Made by a program: the position numbers and the translations under genes
In this document: positions 34,638 through 44,040 of the stretch, one piece after another
How positions within the stretch are numbered: the first letter of the stretch is position 1
Layout: each line of letters opens with the position of its first letter
From: Clostridiales bacterium UBA1775
GTDB lineage: Bacteria > Bacillota > Clostridia > Monoglobales > Firm-18
Direction: 5' to 3'
Length of the DNA: 63,250 nt
Assembly (NCBI GenBank): GCA_002314595.1
Contig: DCGP01000003.1
Span: 1 to 63,250, forward strand
The notes under the pieces: generated by a model
Databases searched by the model: none
Seen by the model: only the letters and a program-made list of their open reading frames with translations
Told to the model about the DNA's origin: nothing

Positions 34638-35326
34638 GTATAGCAACAAATATTGATGAGGTAAAGTATAAAATAGAGCAATCTGCTAAAAAAAGTGGAA
34701 GAAATCCGGAGGACATTAACCTTGTAGCAGTTTCAAAAACAATTGAAGTATCACGAGTTTTAGAGGCTGTGGAATATGGATTAAAGGACTTTGGGGAAAA
34801 CAGACCTCAGGAAATCAGGGATAAATCCAAAGAAATTACAAATGTAAATTGGCACCAAATCGGACAGTTGCAATCAAATAAAATAAAGTATGTAGCAGGC
34901 AAAACAAAACTTATTCACTCTGTGGATTCAATAAAATTATTAGGGGAAATTGATGAGTATTGTAAAATACACGGTTTTAACCAAGATGTGCTTATTCAAC
35001 TAAATATTTCTAAGGAAGAAACTAAGTCCGGAATTGATAAGGAGGATTTAGAAAAAGTGTTAGAATTTGCAGAAAAATTAACCAATACAAAGGTTAAGGG
35101 TTTAATGACAATAGGCTCAGCATATGCAAGTGATGATGAAAATAAAAAAATGTTCGAAATTTGTAATAAATTATTTATTGACATTTCAGCAAAAAAATAC
35201 GATAATATAACTATGGAATATTTATCTATGGGTATGTCGGGAGATTTTGAATCAGCCATAGAAATGGGGTCAAATATGGTACGAATAGGCACAAGCATAT
35301 TCGGTATGAGAGATTATAACATTTAG
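34634..35326 (+). CDS. YggS/YlmE family PLP homeostasis protein
   Basis: This cytoplasmic PLP-binding barrel protein controls free pyridoxal phosphate and has no known catalytic reaction. The PLP lysine is in LVAVSKT near residue 35, with FGENRPQE near 54 and NWHQIGQLQSNK near 75. The start is TTG overlapping the previous stop, with GAGGAGGG 9 nt upstream. It begins the ylmEFGH division-linked cluster. Confidence 0.92.
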   Translation: MSIATNIDEVKYKIEQSAKKSGRNPEDINLVAVSKTIEVSRVLEAVEYGLKDFGENRPQEIRDKSKEITNVNWHQIGQLQSNKIKYVAGKTKLIHSVDSIKLLGEIDEYCKIHGFNQDVLIQLNISKEETKSGIDKEDLEKVLEFAEKLTNTKVKGLMTIGSAYASDDENKKMFEICNKLFIDISAKKYDNITMEYLSMGMSGDFESAIEMGSNMVRIGTSIFGMRDYNI

Positions 35327-35338
35327 GAGGATATAAAA

Positions 35339-35764
35339 ATGGCAAACTTTATTGACAAGGTAATGAACTTAGTATCAGGCACAGACGAAGAACTTGAAAA
35401 CGAGGAATACTTTGAAGAAGCTCAAAAGGAAGTTGAAGCTGCTCCAAAAAGAGGTAAGGTTGTAAACATTAACACAACCACTCAACTTAAAGTTGTAGTT
35501 GTTACACCTGAAAGCTTTGACGAAGCAAAGGATATTGCAGAACATTTAAAGCAAAAAAAACCGGTTGTTATTAACCTTGAAGGTGTTGAAAAGGATATTG
35601 CAAGAAGAATTGTAGACTTTTTAAGTGGTGCAGTTTATTCATTAGACGGCAATATTCAAAAGATTTCAACAGGTATTTTCCTAATTGCACCATATAACGT
35701 AGGCATTATGGGAGACTTTAAGGACGAGCTTCGCAGTAAAGGCGTTTTTCCTTGGAATAACTAA
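35339..35764 (+). CDS. sepF: Cell division protein SepF
   Basis: SepF anchors FtsZ to the membrane and organises its filaments. The short N-terminal amphipathic helix (FIDKVMNLVSG) is the expected membrane tether; an acidic linker follows, and the C-terminal SepF core spans residues 50-135 (VVVTPESFDEAKDIAEHL... RRIVDFLSGAVYSLDG). The 141-residue length is typical. Confidence 0.93.
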   Translation: MANFIDKVMNLVSGTDEELENEEYFEEAQKEVEAAPKRGKVVNINTTTQLKVVVVTPESFDEAKDIAEHLKQKKPVVINLEGVEKDIARRIVDFLSGAVYSLDGNIQKISTGIFLIAPYNVGIMGDFKDELRSKGVFPWNN

Positions 35765-35766
35765 TT

Positions 35767-36036
35767 ATGGGCATATTAGTATATAGAATTATCTATTACG
35801 CATTTTATCTTATAGAAATGCTGATTTTTGTTAGGTGTGTCTTATCGTTCTTGCCTTTTTATAACAAATTTACAGAGTTTGTTTACAAGGTAACAGAGCC
35901 ACTTTTATCGCCGTGCAGGAAGTTAATTGACAAATTTAATTTTAACTTACCTTTGGATTTGTCGCCAATTATAGCACTTCTTATTTTGCAATTTGCTCAA
36001 AGGTTACTGTTAGGGCTTATAGTACCGTTACTTTAA
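35767..36036 (+). CDS. YggT family membrane protein
   Basis: This 89-residue protein has two hydrophobic segments separated by the family signature VTEPLLSPCRK. It is the ylmG position of the ylm cluster, linked to cell shape and division in relatives. It starts 2 nt after sepF and overlaps ylmH at its stop. Confidence 0.9.
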   Translation: MGILVYRIIYYAFYLIEMLIFVRCVLSFLPFYNKFTEFVYKVTEPLLSPCRKLIDKFNFNLPLDLSPIIALLILQFAQRLLLGLIVPLL

Positions 36037-36821
36037 TGATTATGGACAAAAAGAAGATACTGTCATTAGCAACTAATGACCAAGATAAACTAATACTTTC
36101 CAAAATAATAGATGTTGCACAGTTTGCAACAAGTAAAAACACAGTTAAATGTACCAATTTTTTAAATGGACATCAAGTTATGTTAGCTAAAAAGGCTGTG
36201 TTAAGCTTGGGTGTTAAGTATGAATTTTTTGGTGGATATTCCCAAAGCGAAAGGGCAGTTTTGCTATGTTGTCCCGATTGGCACGAACCTTCATTTGAAG
36301 ACTATCCAATAAGCATAATTCATATTAAAAACAAAGGCAAGACCGTATTGTCCCATAGGGACTATATGGGCGCTATTTTGAATTTGGGCATAAACAGAGA
36401 TAAGGTCGGCGATATTGTTGTAAATGATTCATCTGCATATATTATGTGCATTACCGATATTGCAGAATATATCCTTTCAAATATTGAAAAGATTGGCAGG
36501 TCAGGTGTGGAGGTTACTGTTTCAGCCACAAATCAAATAACAGTACCACCTAAAAAGTTTAAGGAAATTAAAGCATCTGTTTCATCAGTAAGGTTAGATT
36601 CCGTAGTGGCAGAGGCAATAGGTGTTTCAAGGAACGAAGCATCAACCCTTGTAGAAAATGGACTTGTATCAGTAAATTGGGAAGTTAAAACCAAGTGCGA
36701 TTTCAAACTAACCGAAGGGGATTTACTTTCCGTTCACGGCCATGGCAGAGTGTTGTTTGACAAAATAGTCGGCACATCTAAAAAGGGCAGGATTTTTATA
36801 GAATTAAAAAGATATATTTAA
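36036..36821 (+). CDS. YlmH family S4-domain RNA-binding protein
   Basis: The C-terminal S4 domain is at about residues 183-245 (VRLDSVVAEAIGVSRNEA... GLVSVNW). The N-terminal part carries the YlmH domain. Relatives bind ribosome-associated tRNA/RNA in stalled-ribosome quality control and are located with division genes. Two start codons (36036 and 36042) are equally placed. In many Firmicutes divIVA follows ylmH, but here the Ile T-box and ileS come next. Confidence 0.88.
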   Translation: MIMDKKKILSLATNDQDKLILSKIIDVAQFATSKNTVKCTNFLNGHQVMLAKKAVLSLGVKYEFFGGYSQSERAVLLCCPDWHEPSFEDYPISIIHIKNKGKTVLSHRDYMGAILNLGINRDKVGDIVVNDSSAYIMCITDIAEYILSNIEKIGRSGVEVTVSATNQITVPPKKFKEIKASVSSVRLDSVVAEAIGVSRNEASTLVENGLVSVNWEVKTKCDFKLTEGDLLSVHGHGRVLFDKIVGTSKKGRIFIELKRYI

Positions 36822-36824
36822 AAT

Positions 36825-36853
36825 TTGACAAAAATATATAAATGTGATATACT
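36825..36853 (+). promoter_or_regulatory. Sigma-A promoter of ileS
   Basis: TTGACA (36825-36830) and TATACT (36848-36853) are 17 bp apart, just after the ylmH stop. Confidence 0.8.
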
Positions 36854-36859
36854 ACTTTA

Positions 36860-37105
36860 AGTTTATAAATAAAGACTATGACGAAGACAGTAGGCAAAAT
36901 GAAAAAGGTGTTTAGCGAATCGGGGACGGTGCAAGCCCGATACCAAGTACTTTTGTTGAAAATCACTTCCGAGTTGCAGGCTGAAAGCCGTTAGGTTATT
37001 AAGCCGTGCCGAGTTTCCATCGTTAAGGGAAAGCATATTATTGTATGTTAATAGGTGGTTTAAGCGATTTACTTCGTCCTATTACAGGGCGAAGTTTTAT
37101 TATTT
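36860..37105 (+). promoter_or_regulatory. T-box riboswitch (tRNA-Ile sensing) controlling ileS
   Basis: The leader begins with the typical GACGAAGACAGTAGG, followed by the distal Stem I loop (GGTGCAAG). The specifier region has ATC at 36962-36964 in AAAATCACTTCCGAG, matching isoleucine. A T-box-like AGGTGGTTTAAGCG near 37053 is a variant of the usual TGGNACCGCG. The terminator ACTTCGTCCT / AGGGCGAAGT (37071-37080 and 37086-37095) with T-rich tail completes the switch. Uncharged tRNA-Ile should favour antitermination. Confidence 0.9.
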
Positions 37106-37123
37106 TATTAGGGAGGTTTTACA

Positions 37124-40100
37124 ATGCTTTACGAAAAGGTTTCTACAAACCTTGGCTTTGTAGAAAGAGAAAAGGAAACATTAGATTTCTGGAAAGAAAA
37201 CAATATATTTGAAAAAAGCGTTGAACACAGAAAAGAAGGGGAAACATATACATTTTATGATGGCCCGCCAACAGCAAACGGCAAGCCACATATTGGGCAC
37301 GTTTTAACACGTGTTATTAAGGATATGATTCCAAGATACCGTACAATGAAAGGGTATAAAGTTTTAAGAAAAGCAGGCTGGGACACTCATGGTCTACCGG
37401 TAGAGCTTGAAGTTGAAAAGATGCTTGGCCTTGATGGTAAGGAACAAATCGAAAAATATGGTTTAGAGCCATTTATCAAGCATTGTAAGGAAAGCGTATG
37501 GAAGTATAAGGGAATGTGGGAAGATTTCTCAAACACAGTTGGCTTTTGGGCTGATATGGACGACCCTTATGTTACTTATCATAACGAATTTATTGAATCA
37601 GAATGGTGGGCATTAAAGCAAATATGGGATAAAGGTCTTTTATATAAAGGCTTTAAAATTGTGCCATATTGCCCAAGATGTGGTACACCTCTTTCATCAC
37701 ACGAGGTTGCACAAGGCTATAAATCTGTAAAGGAACGCTCTGCAGTAGTACGTTTTAAGGCAGTAGGCGAGGACGCATACTTCCTTGCATGGACAACAAC
37801 ACCATGGACATTGCCATCTAATACTGCACTTTGTGTAAATCCGGAGGAAAAATATTGCAAAGTTAAGGCAGTTGACGGATACACATATTATATGGCAGAG
37901 GCATTGCTTGACACTATTTTAGGTCAACTTTCAACAGATGGGAGCCCTGCATACGAAATTTTAGAAACATATACAGGTAAAGACCTTGAATATAAGGAAT
38001 ATGAACCTTTGTATGATTGTGTAAAACCAATCGTTGAAAAGCAAAAGAAAAAGGCTCATTTTGTAACCTGTGATTCTTACGTTACAATGACAGATGGTAC
38101 AGGTATCGTTCATACAGCGCCGGCATTTGGTGAAGATGATGCCAATGTTGGTAGAAAGTACGGCCTACCATTCATTCAGCTTGTTGACGGACAAGGTAAT
38201 ATGACAGAGGAAACACCTTTTGCAGGCTTGTTTGTTAAAAAGGCAGACCCGGAAGTTTTAAAAGACCTTGAAAGCAGAGGCTTGTTGTTTGATGCTCCAA
38301 AATTTGAGCATGATTACCCATTCTGTTGGAGATGTGATACTCCACTTATTTACTATGCAAGAGAATCTTGGTTTATTAAAATGACAGCAGTAAAGGACGA
38401 CCTTATTGCAAACAATAACAAAATCAATTGGATTCCGGAAAATATCGGTAAGGGACGCTTTGGCGATTGGCTTAAAAACGTTCAAGATTGGGGCGTAAGC
38501 CGTGATAGATATTGGGGAACACCACTTAACATTTGGGAATGTGATTGTGGCCACAGGCATTCAATAGGCTCAATTGCAGAGCTTAAAGAAATGTCAAGCA
38601 ACTGTCCTGAGGAAATCGAGCTTCACAGACCATACATTGATGCAGTTACAATTAAATGCCCACAGTGTGGCAAGGAAATGCACCGTGTTAAAGAGGTTAT
38701 TGACTGTTGGTTTGACTCAGGTGCTATGCCATTTGCACAATGGCACTATCCATTTGAAAATGAAGAAATTTTTAAGGATAACTTCCCTGCAAACTTCATT
38801 AGTGAAGCAGTAGACCAAACTCGTGGTTGGTTCTATTCATTGCTTGCAATTTCAACACTTATCTTTAACGAAGCACCATATAAAAATGTTATCGTTTTAG
38901 GTCATGTTCAGGACGAAAACGGTCAAAAAATGTCTAAGTCAAAGGGCAATGCAGTTGACCCATTTGACGCATTAGAACAGTTTGGTGCAGATGCAATTAG
39001 ATGGTACTTCTATTCAAACAGTGCACCCTGGTTGCCAAATCGCTTCCATGCAGGTGCTGTTACAGAGGGACAGAGAAAGTTTATGGGCACACTATGGAAC
39101 ACTTATGCTTTCTTTGTTTTATATGCAAATATTGACGAATTTGATGCAACAAAATACAAGCTTGAATACGACAAATTATCTGTAATGGATAAGTGGCTGC
39201 TATCTAAATTAAATACTGTAATCAAGACAGTTGATGACAACCTTGAAAATTACAGAATTACCGAAACAGCAAGGGTATTGCAAGATTTTGTTGATGAATT
39301 AAGTAACTGGTATGTTCGCAGAAGCAGAGAACGTTTCTGGGGCAAATCAATGACGCAAGACAAAATCAATGCCTATATGACACTTTACACAACACTTGTA
39401 GAACTTGCAAAGGTTTCTGCGCCGATGATTCCGTTTATGGCAGAAGAAATTTATAGAAATTTAGTTTGCAGCATCGACAAGTCTGCTCCTGAAAGTGTTC
39501 ATCTATGCGACTTCCCTAAGTATAACGAAGCTTGGATAGATGCAGAGCTTGAAGAAAATATGGAAAATGTTTTAAGTATTGTTGTACTTGGACGTTCAGC
39601 ACGTAACAGTGCAAATATCAAAAATCGTCAACCAATCGGTGAAATGTTTGTTAAGTCTAAAATTAAACTTGACGAGTTTTATAAACAAATTATCGAAGAA
39701 GAACTTAACGTAAAATCAGTAGAATTTAAAGATGATGTTAAGGAACTTACATCTTACACCTTCAAACCACAGCTTCGTACATTAGGGCCAAAATACGGTA
39801 AGTTTATTGGTGAAATCAGAACAGCACTTGCCGACCTAGACGGCAACGAGGCAATGGACCAGCTAAACTCAACAGGAGTATTAAAGCTTAAACTTGCCAC
39901 AATAGATGCAGAGCTTGAAAAGGAAGATTTGCTTATTGAAACAGCACAAGTTGAAGGCTACGAATCAGTTAGCGACTATGGTATCACAGTTGTGCTTAAC
40001 ACAAACCTTACACCTGAACTTATCGAAGAAGGCTTTGTTAGGGAAATAATCAGCAAAATCCAAACAATGCGTAAGGATAGTGGCTATGAGGTAATGGATA

Positions 40101-40276
40101 ACATCGTATTGTTCCAAAGTGGTAATGATAAGATTAAGTCTATTATTGAAAAGAACAAGGCACAGATTATGGACGAAGTTTTAGCCGTTGATATTAAACT
40201 TGATACTGAATGTGATAACCAAAAGGAATGGGATTTAAACGGAGAAAAGGTTATCATCGGTTTAAATAAGGAGTAA
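37124..40276 (+). CDS. ileS: Isoleucyl-tRNA synthetase, long (type 2) form
   Basis: This class I synthetase has ANGKPHIGHVL (HIGH motif) near residue 52 and GQKMSKSKGN (KMSKS) near 601, with the CP1 editing domain between them (WTTTPWTLPSN). At 1050 residues it exceeds the roughly 930 of the common bacterial form. The C-terminus (NLTPELIEEGFVREIISKIQ) resembles the eukaryote-like IleRS2, a type known for low mupirocin sensitivity. AGGGAGG precedes the ATG, and the T-box controls it. Confidence 0.95.
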   Translation: MLYEKVSTNLGFVEREKETLDFWKENNIFEKSVEHRKEGETYTFYDGPPTANGKPHIGHVLTRVIKDMIPRYRTMKGYKVLRKAGWDTHGLPVELEVEKMLGLDGKEQIEKYGLEPFIKHCKESVWKYKGMWEDFSNTVGFWADMDDPYVTYHNEFIESEWWALKQIWDKGLLYKGFKIVPYCPRCGTPLSSHEVAQGYKSVKERSAVVRFKAVGEDAYFLAWTTTPWTLPSNTALCVNPEEKYCKVKAVDGYTYYMAEALLDTILGQLSTDGSPAYEILETYTGKDLEYKEYEPLYDCVKPIVEKQKKKAHFVTCDSYVTMTDGTGIVHTAPAFGEDDANVGRKYGLPFIQLVDGQGNMTEETPFAGLFVKKADPEVLKDLESRGLLFDAPKFEHDYPFCWRCDTPLIYYARESWFIKMTAVKDDLIANNNKINWIPENIGKGRFGDWLKNVQDWGVSRDRYWGTPLNIWECDCGHRHSIGSIAELKEMSSNCPEEIELHRPYIDAVTIKCPQCGKEMHRVKEVIDCWFDSGAMPFAQWHYPFENEEIFKDNFPANFISEAVDQTRGWFYSLLAISTLIFNEAPYKNVIVLGHVQDENGQKMSKSKGNAVDPFDALEQFGADAIRWYFYSNSAPWLPNRFHAGAVTEGQRKFMGTLWNTYAFFVLYANIDEFDATKYKLEYDKLSVMDKWLLSKLNTVIKTVDDNLENYRITETARVLQDFVDELSNWYVRRSRERFWGKSMTQDKINAYMTLYTTLVELAKVSAPMIPFMAEEIYRNLVCSIDKSAPESVHLCDFPKYNEAWIDAELEENMENVLSIVVLGRSARNSANIKNRQPIGEMFVKSKIKLDEFYKQIIEEELNVKSVEFKDDVKELTSYTFKPQLRTLGPKYGKFIGEIRTALADLDGNEAMDQLNSTGVLKLKLATIDAELEKEDLLIETAQVEGYESVSDYGITVVLNTNLTPELIEEGFVREIISKIQTMRKDSGYEVMDNIVLFQSGNDKIKSIIEKNKAQIMDEVLAVDIKLDTECDNQKEWDLNGEKVIIGLNKE

Positions 40277-40281
40277 TCAAA

Positions 40282-41337
40282 ATGATAAACGACGGACATT
40301 ATCACGTTCTTGGAGATATTGACATTTACCAAACAAAGGACTATTTTAACAAGCTACGTGAAAGGTTTAATATAGACCAAATTACAATTTTATGCTGTTA
40401 TTTTGATGGGAAAATTGATTATCCGCTTAATAATCTTGAAGCATTAGCAATTAAAAAGATTATGGCACCTAATGTTTTTGCGTATCTAAGCCTATGGCAT
40501 AACTTTAATGAAAAGGATACGGCAGAGGGCTATTTAAAACAGCTTGAAGACGGGCTTGCAATGGGCTTTGATGGAGTAAAAATGTTAGAGGGTAAGCCTG
40601 ATTTACATAAGCGTTTAGGCAACAGGCGTCTTGATGACCCTGTTTACGACCTTATGTATAAAAGGGCAGAGGAGCTTGGCACACACATTTTAATGCATGC
40701 TTGCGACCCTGATGTTTTCTGGACAGATGAAAAGTACAAAAAGTATAATTGGTACTATGGTGATGACCCTAAGATTTTTAGAAATGAAATAATAGAGGAC
40801 GAGGTAGAGGGTATTCTTAAAAAATTCCCAAATCTTAACCTAACTATGGCACACTTCTTCTTTATGTCTAAAAAATTAGACAAATTAGCACGCCTTTTTG
40901 ATACTTATCCAAACTTTAATGTTGATTTATGCCCGGGTGGTATTATGTGCGACCACTTTGCAGAAAATCCCCAACAGGCACACGACTTTTTTGTTAAGTA
41001 TCAGGATAGATTTACCTACGGTACAGATGTTTATAATAGTATAGACGATGTTTACTATGGCGAAGTTTACCAAATGGTAAGTGGGTTAATTGGTGATGGA
41101 GACGAAACCTTGCACCTTTTTGGACACGTGGTAAAGCCACTTAAATTAGATGCAAAAATTCGTGAAAAAATTGAATATTCAAATATATTCAGTCGCAGAC
41201 CAAAAACACCAAAGCCTGTTGTGGATAGGTTAGTACATCAAGAAATTGAATACATATTAAACAGTAAATATGTGCTATCTGATAAAGACCAAGCAAATTT
41301 TGAAATGATGTGTAAAGAATTTGGATATACAAAATAA
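40282..41337 (+). CDS. Amidohydrolase family (TIM-barrel) protein
   Basis: This appears to be a metal-dependent hydrolase of the Amidohydrolase_2 type. Candidate metal ligands are in DGHYHV (His-x-His) near residue 7, LMHACDP near 137, MAHFFF near 188 and YGTDVY near 248. The substrate is unknown. It begins 5 bp after ileS with its ribosome site over the ileS stop, so it would be under T-box control. The rhamnose locus follows convergently. Confidence 0.75.
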   Translation: MINDGHYHVLGDIDIYQTKDYFNKLRERFNIDQITILCCYFDGKIDYPLNNLEALAIKKIMAPNVFAYLSLWHNFNEKDTAEGYLKQLEDGLAMGFDGVKMLEGKPDLHKRLGNRRLDDPVYDLMYKRAEELGTHILMHACDPDVFWTDEKYKKYNWYYGDDPKIFRNEIIEDEVEGILKKFPNLNLTMAHFFFMSKKLDKLARLFDTYPNFNVDLCPGGIMCDHFAENPQQAHDFFVKYQDRFTYGTDVYNSIDDVYYGEVYQMVSGLIGDGDETLHLFGHVVKPLKLDAKIREKIEYSNIFSRRPKTPKPVVDRLVHQEIEYILNSKYVLSDKDQANFEMMCKEFGYTK

Positions 41338-41370
41338 ATGGATTGCCTATGCAATCCATTTATTTTGCTT
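41331..41370. terminator. Bidirectional terminator, amidohydrolase / AraC gene
   Basis: AAAATAAATGGATTGC and its exact complement form a 16-bp stem with a 4-nt loop (41347-41350). It contains stop codons of both convergent genes. Confidence 0.92.
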
Positions 41371-42187
41371 TTTTATACTGTAATGGAGACTTTTTAACCA
41401 CTTTTTTAAATATACTTGAAAAGTAGTTAGAATCTTGAAATCCAACTGCGTATGCAATATCCCCCACACTCATATTAGAATGCTTCAAAAGCATTTTTGA
41501 TTTTGAAATACGCACTTTTGTAATATAATCCCTTATTGACATATTGGAGAATTTGTTAAATTCCTTGCTTAAATAGGACCTGCTGCAATGGAATACCTTG
41601 CACAGTATTTTAGAGTTTATATTGTTCATATAGTTTGCGTTGATGTAAAACATTGCCTTTTGGCATAAGTTTGAACCTTCGTATTTAATAAAATAATCTT
41701 TTTTGTAGGCAAGCTCAATCATATGGCAAAGTGGCATAATCAAAGAATCTAACATATTTTCATTAACTGTATCATTTTTTAATGATTTATATTTTTCCTT
41801 CAAAAATTTCTTGTCAAATCCGTATTTATCACATATTTTGTTAATATAACATTCACTGTTTTCACTTTTATAGCCACCTACGGAAACAAACCCAACACAT
41901 TTTTCATCTGCATTTATAGGGTAAACATATTCTTTAATTCCACCGTGGCATATACCGGAAAACCTACTGATTTCACACTTTTTTTGTACCTTTCTTTGAA
42001 GTTCCCTGCACCTATTATAAAAATTATCGTTTTGTTTTAAAAAGATACAGTATGAACAGTCATGAATGTTAAAGATAGATAGGTCATTGTTGGCAAATAT
42101 TTCTTGGTTTGTTGTTGAATGGAGTGTAATTGATAAGCCAAATTTTTTCTTTAAAAATAATATATAATTTATAATATCACTAATCAT
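41360..42187 (-). CDS. AraC-family regulator with PocR sensory domain
   Basis: The N-terminal 170 residues contain a PocR-like ligand domain (DCSYCIFLKQND, GICHGGIKEYVYPI, VGFVSVGG) with many cysteines. The AraC DNA-binding domain occupies residues 172-275 (CSRSYLSKEFNKFS and VGDIAYAVGFQDSNYFSSIFKK). PocR domains are linked to sensing small polyols such as 1,2-propanediol, an end product of rhamnose breakdown. It is divergent from the FAD oxidoreductase and probably activates it. Confidence 0.85.
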   Translation of the reverse strand: MISDIINYILFLKKKFGLSITLHSTTNQEIFANNDLSIFNIHDCSYCIFLKQNDNFYNRCRELQRKVQKKCEISRFSGICHGGIKEYVYPINADEKCVGFVSVGGYKSENSECYINKICDKYGFDKKFLKEKYKSLKNDTVNENMLDSLIMPLCHMIELAYKKDYFIKYEGSNLCQKAMFYINANYMNNINSKILCKVFHCSRSYLSKEFNKFSNMSIRDYITKVRISKSKMLLKHSNMSVGDIAYAVGFQDSNYFSSIFKKVVKKSPLQYKKAK

Positions 42188-42239
42188 ATCGTTACCTCAA
42201 AAGACAAAATTAAAGAATTTAACTACAATAATAAAGGAA

Positions 42240-42269
42240 TTTACATAAATATTGTGTTATTATTATAAT
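42240..42269 (+). promoter_or_regulatory. Promoter of the FAD oxidoreductase gene
   Basis: TTTACA (42240-42245) and TATAAT (42264-42269) are 18 bp apart. The imperfect -35 suits an activator-dependent promoter. No clear AraC half-site pair was found. Confidence 0.55.
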
Positions 42270-42306
42270 AGAATATTAAAAATATGTCAATAGGGAGGGT
42301 GTTATT

Positions 42307-43998
42307 TTGAAGAGAAAAACTTACGATACAGACTTATGTGTAATAGGTGGGGGTATGGCAGGATTGTGTTGTAGTATTGCTGCTGCAAGAAAGGGAATAA
42401 AGGTTGTATTAGTACACGACAGACACGTTTTAGGTGGCAACGCATCTGAAGAAATACGTATGTGCATTTGTGGTGCTCGTGGCGAAAATAATAGGGAAAC
42501 AGGCATAATTGAAGAAATAATTATGGAAAATTATTATCAAAATAAAGAAAGAAAATACCCCTTGTGGAGCAGTGTGTTGTACGAAAAGGGAATAAAAGAA
42601 GAAAATTTAACAATGCTTTTAAACTCATCTTGTATGGATGCAGAGACAGAAGATGGCAAAATTAAATCAATAACAGCATGGCAATCAAATGCAGAAACGT
42701 TTCATACCGTAAAGGCAAAATATTACGCAGACTGTTCAGGGGATTCAATACTTGCAGAGCTAACGGGGGCAAACTATATGTACGGTAGGGAGGCAAAATC
42801 CGAGTATAACGAAACAATTCCTCCTGATATTGCAGATAAAAAGACAATGGGTATGAGTTGCTTGTTCCAAACCAGAGAAACAGACCACAAGTGTGAATTT
42901 ACACCACCCGATTGGGCAAATATATACGAAACAGACGATGACTTACCATTTAAAGACCACACCAAGGTAACAAACTTTTGGTGGATTGAAGTTGGTGGAA
43001 ACGGTGATTGCTTACACGATGTTGATAAATATCGTGATGAACTTTTAAAGATATGCTACGGAGTTTGGGACCACATTAAAAATCGAGGAAAACATCCTGA
43101 GTGGGACAACTGGGAAATTGAGTGGATAGGATTTTTACCGGGCAAGCGAGAATCAAGACGCTATAAAGGCAAGTATGTTGTTACTCAAAATGATGTAGAG
43201 GCAGAGGGTAAGTTCGATGATGTTGTAGCCTATGCCGGATGGCCAATGGACGACCATTTTCCGGAGGGATTTCATCATACAACAAGCCTTTCAACTGTTT
43301 TTCATCCTGCGCCAAGCCCTTGGGGAATTCCACTTAGAGCAATGATTTCGGAAAATATTGAAAACCTTGTGTTTGCAGGCAGAAACATTAGTGTTACTCA
43401 TGCAGCACTAAGCTCTTCAAGAGTAATGGCAACCTGTTCAATTTTAGGTCAAGCAATTGGAACAGCAGTTTCAATGGCAGTTAAAAACAACTGCAATGTT
43501 GAAAATATAGATGTTAAGGCACTTCAAAACACATTGCTTGAAGACGATTGTTTTATTCCAAATTTAACAAGAAAAGTAAGCCGGCTTTCACAAAATGCAA
43601 AGTGTAGTGCAGATATTGTGCGTAACGGTAAGGAACGTTGTGAAAAAGATTTGTGGATAGGCAAGGACGAAGATTTTGTAGAATACACAATTGATAAACC
43701 TACCGACATTAAGGAAGTAAGGTTGGTGTTTGACAGTAACCTTAACAGAAACTATCATAATATGCCATTTAATTACCCTTTGGTACAGGAAAGATATGTT
43801 TTACCAAAAACACTAATTACAGAATATGATTTAGAATTTACTATGGAAGATGGAACAACAAAAACAATAGAGGTTAAAGAAAATCACCAAAGATTAGTTA
43901 AGCACTTTGTTGATTTAACCGTTACATCTGTTAAATTTGTTCCTAAAAAGACAAACGGAGCAGAAGAATATAGATTATTCAGTTTTGAATTAAGGTAA
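42307..43998 (+). CDS. FAD-dependent oxidoreductase (FAD_oxidored family)
   Basis: An N-terminal dinucleotide-binding motif, VIGGGMAGLCCSIAAARKG, is at residues 12-30, followed by GGNASEEIRMCICGARGE near 43. A second FAD contact, NLVFAGRNISVTHAALSS, is near 355, and a C-terminal beta-rich domain of about 130 residues follows. Family members occur in plant-polysaccharide utilisation loci; the reaction is undefined. The start is TTG with GGGAGGG 7 nt upstream. It is encoded opposite rhaA and a transporter, which suggests a role on rhamnose-containing glycans. Confidence 0.8.
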   Translation: MKRKTYDTDLCVIGGGMAGLCCSIAAARKGIKVVLVHDRHVLGGNASEEIRMCICGARGENNRETGIIEEIIMENYYQNKERKYPLWSSVLYEKGIKEENLTMLLNSSCMDAETEDGKIKSITAWQSNAETFHTVKAKYYADCSGDSILAELTGANYMYGREAKSEYNETIPPDIADKKTMGMSCLFQTRETDHKCEFTPPDWANIYETDDDLPFKDHTKVTNFWWIEVGGNGDCLHDVDKYRDELLKICYGVWDHIKNRGKHPEWDNWEIEWIGFLPGKRESRRYKGKYVVTQNDVEAEGKFDDVVAYAGWPMDDHFPEGFHHTTSLSTVFHPAPSPWGIPLRAMISENIENLVFAGRNISVTHAALSSSRVMATCSILGQAIGTAVSMAVKNNCNVENIDVKALQNTLLEDDCFIPNLTRKVSRLSQNAKCSADIVRNGKERCEKDLWIGKDEDFVEYTIDKPTDIKEVRLVFDSNLNRNYHNMPFNYPLVQERYVLPKTLITEYDLEFTMEDGTTKTIEVKENHQRLVKHFVDLTVTSVKFVPKKTNGAEEYRLFSFELR

Positions 43999-44040
43999 AA
44001 AAATGCTGTTATGTTGGCTTATGACCAGCATAACAGCATT
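43998..44040 (-). terminator. Terminator of the rhaA-DMT unit
   Basis: AATGCTGTTATGTTGG / CCAGCATAACAGCATT (44002-44017 and 44025-44040) has one G-T pair. On the minus strand it is followed by a T7 tract, so it mainly serves the transporter, whose stop lies in the loop. The plus-strand oxidoreductase ends beside it. Confidence 0.85.
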
